NCBI GenBank assembly: GCA_954871525.1
Contig: OX940865.1
Coordinates: 4,278,001-4,342,000 of the forward strand
DNA: 64,000 nt
Direction of reading: 5' to 3'
Origin: Parietaria judaica
Taxonomy: Eukaryota > Streptophyta > Magnoliopsida > Rosales > Urticaceae
Shown here: piece after piece, positions 57,786 through 64,000 of the stretch
Position numbering within the stretch: position 1 is the first letter of the stretch
Layout of the letters: each line of letters opens with the position of its first letter
Translations under genes and position numbers: made by a program
The notes under the pieces: model-generated
What the model was told of the DNA's origin: nothing
Database searches by the model: none
The model's input: only the letters and a program-made list of their open reading frames with translations

Positions 57786-58197
57786 TTGGTCATAATCATG
57801 ACATGGTCACAAACATAGGTACAAGGTTTCATTTAGGCTTTCATGTAGCGACGAGTCACTTCATGTTGAGCTTGCTCAGACTGCTTTCCATACATTCCTT
57901 GGAGAGATTCCATGATCTCATAAGCACTATCCATTTCCTCTAACTTGAATCTTAGCAAAAATCAGTCATGCTAGCCACCATGTATGCATTAGCACGATTG
58001 TTTGCATGAACTCAAGAGTCATAGAGTTCCTTTACACCTCCGGCGTTGTTGGCGGCCGGTGCAGGGGGACATTCCTCGGTGATTACAGAGCGTATGTTCT
58101 CACTGATCAATACAATGTGTATATTGCTCTTCCATTTTGGAAAGTTACTCTCGGCCAGAGTGTTGTTCAAAAGAAGTGACACGATGGGATTCAACAT
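57786..58197 (-). pseudogene. Copia gag N-terminus (minus strand), truncated
   Basis: The start ATG at 58197 follows the conserved leader. NPIVSLLLNNTLAESNFPKW, then KSNIHIVLISENIRSVITEE, then ECPPAPAANN matches the start of plant copia capsid proteins. After a stop at 58012 the reading continues in other frames with MESLQ.MYGKQSEQAQHEV and TRRYMKA-type sequence. The rest of gag is lost at the LTR-A fragment. Confidence 0.85.
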
Positions 58198-60088
58198 ATT
58201 AGACTGACATTCAAAAAGAAACTTATTAAACTTTATTATAGGTAGGATGTATTAGAAAAATATTTTTGTTTTAAATAGTTACATGATGCAAACATGTTCT
58301 AGGGAAACGTTAATTAAACCCTTTAACTATTTCGTGATAACGTAAGCGAGTGTACACGTCGTTGCCGTCATTAGTGGCATGGTCACTCTAGGGTGACTCG
58401 CGGTATCAACCGTGTAGTTTGGTTAAACTAAGTTTTAGTCATAAACTTAATTAATATTCAAAACAAGAACTACCAAAATTCCCTATGATTATTAACTATT
58501 AGCAAAGACGGTCGGGAAGCACCAACTTCCGTGCAAGCTTAACCCATTATTTTGCAGTTCTCGGGTTCCTCTTGGAAACGTCGTCCTTGAGAAATGGTCA
58601 CACTAAGGTGACTCGCAGTCCATTTCCAGGAGTCCCCCGTCCCCATATTATATTAAAACTATCACGATGTCAAACCTTCCACAAGCACACCTTCCTTTGG
58701 GAATGGACACACTAAGGTGACTCGACACGGTTTGGTCAGCTGACCTTGTGACAGTAAAAATGGAGAGCTTTGTTTTATACTATACTTTCCAATTTTTTTT
58801 ATAAAATAAAGTTTTTAGTTTCTTAAGTTATTAAACTTAATGTATAAACTATCTATTAATGACTCATTAAAAGTCTATATCTCGGCTTTTATTAATTACT
58901 TAGCGTAATAATTAAGTAAGCCTTACTTTTATATTTATTACTTTGTCGGTAGTGATAGATCAAACCATACACTCTCCAAGTATATGGGAGGGGTCCTAAC
59001 CGGTTACCTAGAAGTGGTTGGAGAACCGGCCCCACTTTTGATTCCCTCTTCCTTAGACAAGATTGTACGTTTGAAATTTTTTTGACTAATAATAAACACT
59101 TTTACATTTACTGTTCATTATTTATATTTATCCTATACAACATATTAATAATGATCTAAACATAGACACTATGTTTTAGGGTTATGAAAATAGGTTATAA
59201 CAAATTATATCTATGATAAATATTTATAATTTCATGTTAATGATACTTATTCTCTAAGAATTATCATTTAACATTTTAATGCCCTTTAATAATTATTTAT
59301 GAAATATTAAATAAGACAATGATATTATTTCGAATAATTATCATCCATATTTTAATTTTTTAAATAAGGAAATGTTATTTAATTATTAATTAATATTCAT
59401 ATTTAATTTTATGAATTTAAAATAAGACACTTTTATTTATCCGGAAATAACATCAATATTTTAATTTTAATTTAATTAAACATAATTAATTTCTATTCAT
59501 AATTATTAATTTCATTAATAATAATTTATAATCCAATTTAAGAATTACACGTGGGCCATCCAGGTTAAAACTTGAGCCCACGTGCTCTCAGGTCAAGGCA
59601 CGCGCCCAGCCATTTCGAATTGGGCTGGGTCGAGCACTCAGGAAGGGCACAAGGCCCGGTATGCTTCCAAGCAGCGCCCCTGCTCTCGCGAGCGACATGT
59701 TTGGGCTAGGCAAGGCGCATGGCCCACGGGTTTCAGCGAGCAGCCCTTGCTCGCTCCTTGCGGGCTTGGCGTGAGGCCCGCGGGCTGCTGCCAGCAGCCC
59801 TGGCGCTACACCTGCAGGCTTGGTCCGAGAACCTCGGGCTGGTCACCAGCCAGACCTCCTACTGGGTTCGCTCCGAGCGAACCCTAGCCCACGAGTAGGG
59901 CTGTTTTGACAGCCCGACGCAATTCCCGATTCGAATTTCTCGGGCCAGGTAATATTTATAATTTTAGTTTAATATTTAAAATATCTAGAAATTCAAAATT
60001 TCAATTTTATATAATTTATCTACTCATCAAATAATTCGTTTCTTAAACCGTTAAATTAAATTAATTATTTATCCTTGAACCATGGCTT
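58198..60088 (-). other. Leader of the minus-strand copia element
   Basis: Untranslated leader with the three hairpin motifs, the GTCCTAACCGGTTACC block near 58991 and a GC-rich island at 59560-59930. Order and spacing match the Copia-A leader. It ends at CCTTGAACCATGGCTT, a few bases short of the expected primer site. Confidence 0.75.
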
Positions 60089-62716
60089 TGTTGGACATAT
60101 GTGTCCTTAATCGTATAAGGTCATTAATGTGACTAATTGACAATCCTATTCTGGATTATGTGTGTGTGTCACACTCACTAGAAGTGCATTAAGTTTGAAG
60201 TGTCTTCATACTGGACTGGACCTGACCTAAACTCAAAAAGTTATCCTACAAGACCGTCACTGATAACTTAAAGTTGAGTCACAAATAGATGATCAAATGG
60301 ATATTAGTTCTAAGTCCTGAGTGACCTAGAGTCCGAGCTACTGGCTTTATTGTTCTTTGATATAACCGTTAAAGAACACAAGATATACCGTTGTTCCCAA
60401 TACTATTATTTTGGGAACATGATAGTCAGTGGTAAGGGCAGCTTGATCATAGACATGGGCATCACACAACTCTCTTTAGAGTCATGATGATTCCTTTGAT
60501 TGTCGGTGGTGACAAGTGAGAGGTACCCGTGCGCAACTTATGAATTGAAACCATAAGTGGGTTACTCATAATATTACTGACTAAGTCAAAGAGGAAAATG
60601 CAATGAGAGGCATTAAGGAAAAAACCGTCTGCTCATGTGTGAATCATCAAGTGAAAGAACAATAACACGAATTTGATTGTATCAATGGATACCCTGCTGA
60701 TATAAAGGGAATAATATATGCCGTATCACCAAAGAGTGCAACCTCGAGTCTATAATGGAATCACTTCGAGTTTTGACGAACAACTAGCAGTTCGTAGGAG
60801 CTTAAGTGATACGGGTCCATGGTCCCCAGGATAGCTCCGTAACGGATGATACGGACGTGGTCAAAATAAATTCTAGATAATGTTTAATCATTTGGCTAGA
60901 CTTATAAAACTGAAAGGTCTGTGGCAGAGGTCAGATAGTTTTATCGTCAGCATGGCAGAACTACCATATCTTGGTACACGAAATTAACTGATAAAATAAA
61001 GTTAGAATTTAGATTTTATATCAGCACAGTGTTTTTGTAAATTAAATTCTAAGGAATTTTTCTTTTGAACAAAGTTGTTTCAACTTACGGTTAGTGATTT
61101 ATGGATTTTCTAAGTTTGTGCTCGGTGCGATAAACTATGAAATTAAATCACATGTCACGAATTTAAATGATTTTGTTGCACCATGCCATTTTAATGTGTG
61201 ATATTGAGATCAGAAAATATTAATATAATTTAATTATTTGGATTTAATTATTAATATCTGATTAATAATTAATAGATTTATATTAATAATAATAATATAT
61301 ATTTAATTATATATATTACATGTGTAATTCGATGTGGGCTTGTATTATTCTAATCCAGACGAGTTTGACCTAGCTAGGGTTTTATATTTACGGCATAAGT
61401 ACTTATAGTTTGGTACTTTAGCTAAAACCATAAAATATATCTTATCATTTAGATCGGAAATGAGTTAATATTAACCGTAGGATTAAGATGATTGATTTTT
61501 AACCTAACCCTAATTCGAAAAATAATAGCTTGGTAACCAGGCTTAGGGTTTTTGTATTTGACTTAATTAATTGAATTTGTTAGATCAATTTAAGATATAA
61601 TCTTTACCGTCGGATTGGAAATTAATTAATTAATTATATAATATATAATTTTTGCAATAATGATAAGGATAAAATCGAATTAGCGCTTTACGAAGTCTTA
61701 AGGTATTTGGTTTTATCCTAAATTAATTTGATCCATTAGATCGGTCCAAGATTAATCTAAGCCGTTGGATCTAGATATTTAATATTTTTTCAAAATTATG
61801 ATTATTATATATATATATATATTTCAAAATTATATTTAAATAAGTAGATAATATTAGTTTTTTATTTTACCAATTCTTGCTTATTTAATTAAATCCCTAA
61901 TTAATTATATCCATTGGATTTAGATGAGATTGAATCTAAGCCTTTGGATTAGGATAATTAATTATATTTAATAATTATTTTCGAAACTATATATATATAT
62001 ATATGTATATATATATGCATTCGAATTATATATAAATAAGAGGATAAGGTTGGTTTTTTATTTTACCAATTCTTTCTTATTTAATTAAATACAAGTTTAA
62101 TTATAACCATTGGATCTAGATGAGATTAAATCTCAACCATTGGATTGAAATAATTAAAGTATTTAATTATATATAAAATTCAAATTTTTGAGTGAAAAGC
62201 TCTAATTCGCTTACAGTTTTAAGCCTATAAATAGAGGAGTGATTTTATACATTTTACACACCTCTCCCAAGAGTAAAAACTCAATCTATCCCTCTCTCTC
62301 TCTAGGGTCTGTGAGTTTTTGCCTCTGATCTCCTTTTCGGTTTGGCTTAGTGAGAACGTTATTTCTCCGGTAGCTTAAGAGGAACCTCAGTTAGAGTTTT
62401 GTGACGCAGTCCTGCCGAACTTCAGAGTCCGCAGCCGAAACGTCAACCGAGGTACGGCCTTAGGCATTGGGTTAATAAATGCAACCATTTACCGCTTTCT
62501 ATTTATTTCCTATTCGACTAGCTTATTAATAATGATTAGGAAATATTAAATTCCTAATATTTATCGGGTCTTGTTAAAATGGTTATTACCCGATATCTGT
62601 GCCGTTGATCCGATAACAAGTTTTCCGCTTTAAAATAAATTTTCAAATGTTCCCGAGACGGCTCGGAGGGATATTTCAGCCTAATGAAGTCGGGAATTAA
62701 ACCCCAATTTCCAACA
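60089..62716 (+). repeat. 5' LTR of a further LTR-A element
   Basis: Begins TGTTGGACATATGTGTCC and ends TTTCCAACA; 2628 bp, clearly diverged from the Copia-A LTRs. A primer site (TGGTATCAGAG at 62719) follows, so it is a 5' LTR and not a solo. TATA-like CTATAAATAG near 62224. The element continues beyond the window. Confidence 0.9.
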
Positions 62717-64000
62717 ATTGGTATCAGAGTCATGGTTCAAAGATAACTAATTACGTAATTTAATTTAACGGTTTAAAGAACGAATTATTTGATGAATAAA
62801 TTAATAATTAAAATGGGAATTTGATTTCTAGAAATTTTAAATATTAATTTAAAATTATAAAATTACCTGACCCAAAGAAACCCGGACCGGGTAATGGGCT
62901 GGACCACTGAAGTAGCCCAACCCGTGGGCTAGGGTTCGCTTGCAGCGAACCTAGTGGGAGGCCAAGTTGGTGACCAGCCCGAGGGCCTCGCGCCAAGCCC
63001 ACAGGGAGCGAGTACGGGCTGCTCGCTGCAACTCGTGGGCTCTTGGTGAGGGCTGCCCTGGAAATGACGCTGCCTGGGCTTGCATGTTCGTGGGCCGAAC
63101 CGACTGGGCCTTGGTTACTGGCCGAGGAACTGCTGCCACAGGCAGCGACCAGGGCAAGGGCAGGACGCTGCCCCGCAGCGTCCAGGGGCTTCCCACCCAG
63201 CCCACTTGGGCAAGGGAATGGGCTTAATGGCCCAACTCGCTGGCTGCCATGGTTTTTCCCGAGCCGGGTTAGGCCATTCCACGGCTCGTGGGCCCGGGAT
63301 TTTACTCTGAAGGCCCACGTGTTATTTTTTAGAATTTGGGCTGGATTTTTAATCCGAACCGGTACCCGTGAATTAAATAAATTTAATATTAATTATTATT
63401 CTTGAAATAAATTAATTATGAATTAAATTAATTATCTTTAATTAATTAGGAATAAAATATGGATGTTATTTCTGGATAGATAACATTGTCTTATTTTATA
63501 AAATTAATAAAATTAAATATGGATATTATTTATTGATTAAATAATATTGTCTTATTTAATATTAAAATATGGATGATAATTCTTTGGAATGATATCATTG
63601 GCATATGTTAAATATTTCATAAATAATTACTTATAGGGCCTAAAATCGATTTAATGATAATTCTTTGAGAATAAGTATCATTAATATCTAATTATAAGTA
63701 TTCATCAATAAATCGTTAATATCTAATTATAAATTTGATATAACCTATTTTTCATAACTCGTAAACATAGCGTCCATGTTTTTCATTATTAATATGTCGA
63801 AGATATGATAGATATAAATAATAAAGAGTAAATGAGAAAGTGTGTATTACTAGTCGGAAAAATCTCAAACGTACGATCTTGTCTAAGGAAGAGGGAATCA
63901 AAAGTGGGGCCGGTTCTCCATCCACTTCTGGGTGACCGGTTAGGACCCCTCCCATTTACCTGGAGAAAGTATGGTTTGACCTATCACTACCGACGAAATA
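62717..64000 (+). mobile_element. Leader of the plus-strand LTR-A element, runs off the window
   Basis: Primer site, a GC-rich island (62890-63310), AT-rich sequence and the block GGGTGACCGGTTAGGACCCC (63930-63949), in the same order as Copia-A. No coding region is reached before the window ends. Confidence 0.85.

Larger units (their letters stand above)
56775..60088 (-). mobile_element. Minus-strand copia element with LTR-B, internal part
   Basis: Reading from right to left: leader related to that of Copia-A, gag start, an LTR-A fragment, RNase H, polypurine tract (ATCTCCCACTTGC at 56775-56787) and LTR-B. Protease, integrase and most of reverse transcriptase are missing. Its primer site and 5' LTR are not in the window. 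The right edge is an abutting plus-strand LTR-A at 60089, which appears to have inserted just inside the leader. Confidence 0.8.

Noticed and set aside
59582..59887. 101-codon GC-rich frame
   Set aside because: Same leader island on the opposite strand of the element; open by composition only.
62951..63405. Overlapping GC-rich frames on both strands
   Set aside because: They fall in the GC-rich leader island, where stop codons are rare by composition; no family is recognisable and they are not conserved in the other leaders.

Overview
The window is nuclear DNA of a flowering plant, probably a dicot. The evidence is an AT-rich background, one intron-containing plasma-membrane aquaporin gene of the PIP1 class, and layers of plant transposons (hAT, Mutator-like foldback elements, Ty1/copia and Ty3/gypsy LTR elements). 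There is no sign of bacterial or organellar genes. No tRNA, rRNA or CRISPR array was found. I do not name the species.

Layout. 1-17 kb: a solo LTR (2033-2754), two Mutator-type foldback MITEs inserted one after the other in an overlapping 9-bp target (3426-4225), a remnant LTR, a 4.6-kb hAT element with a lightly damaged BED-finger transposase (5599-10227), a short LTR element that keeps only an antisense 'extra ORF' (10422-13098, TSD CATGT), and a second hAT element (14857-17311, TSD GTTCAAAG). 17.5-19.5 kb: the only clear host gene, a four-exon PIP1 aquaporin (288 aa); the second hAT element ends about 210 bp upstream of its TATA box. 19.5-26.8 kb: AT-rich sequence with small hAT-like MITEs, a ~150-bp tandem array, a second copy of a segment that also lies upstream of the aquaporin, and a Tip100-like non-autonomous hAT element (24917-25874, TSD ACTTTATA).

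27-64 kb is a nest of LTR elements. An old copia element (gag-protease-integrase 28.8-30.6 kb, reverse transcriptase 41.2-41.8 kb) is interrupted by a Tat-type gypsy element (30577 to about 40830). That element has dual RNase H, a 39-bp tandem array and a spliced antisense ORF, and its 3' LTR is missing. From about 41.8 kb a minus-strand copia LTR ('LTR-B') is split by a solo LTR of another family ('LTR-A', TSD ATTAC). That solo LTR is itself split by a 10.2-kb copia element, Copia-A (43778-54020, TSD GTTCG). To the right are the minus-strand body belonging to LTR-B (56775-60088) and the 5' part of a further plus-strand LTR-A element that runs off the window end.

The most unusual object is in Copia-A. 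Its LTRs are very long for copia (about 2.75 kb). At the exact place where its relative at 58197 starts gag, Copia-A instead carries a three-exon gene (48391-49197). The gene encodes a small acidic protein with a SUMO-interaction-like N-terminus and two related C-x2-C-x11-C-x2-[C/H] zinc-binding-like motifs on separate exons. Protease and integrase are absent; only reverse transcriptase and RNase H follow. I do not recognise this protein. It looks like an exchanged or captured gene in the gag slot.
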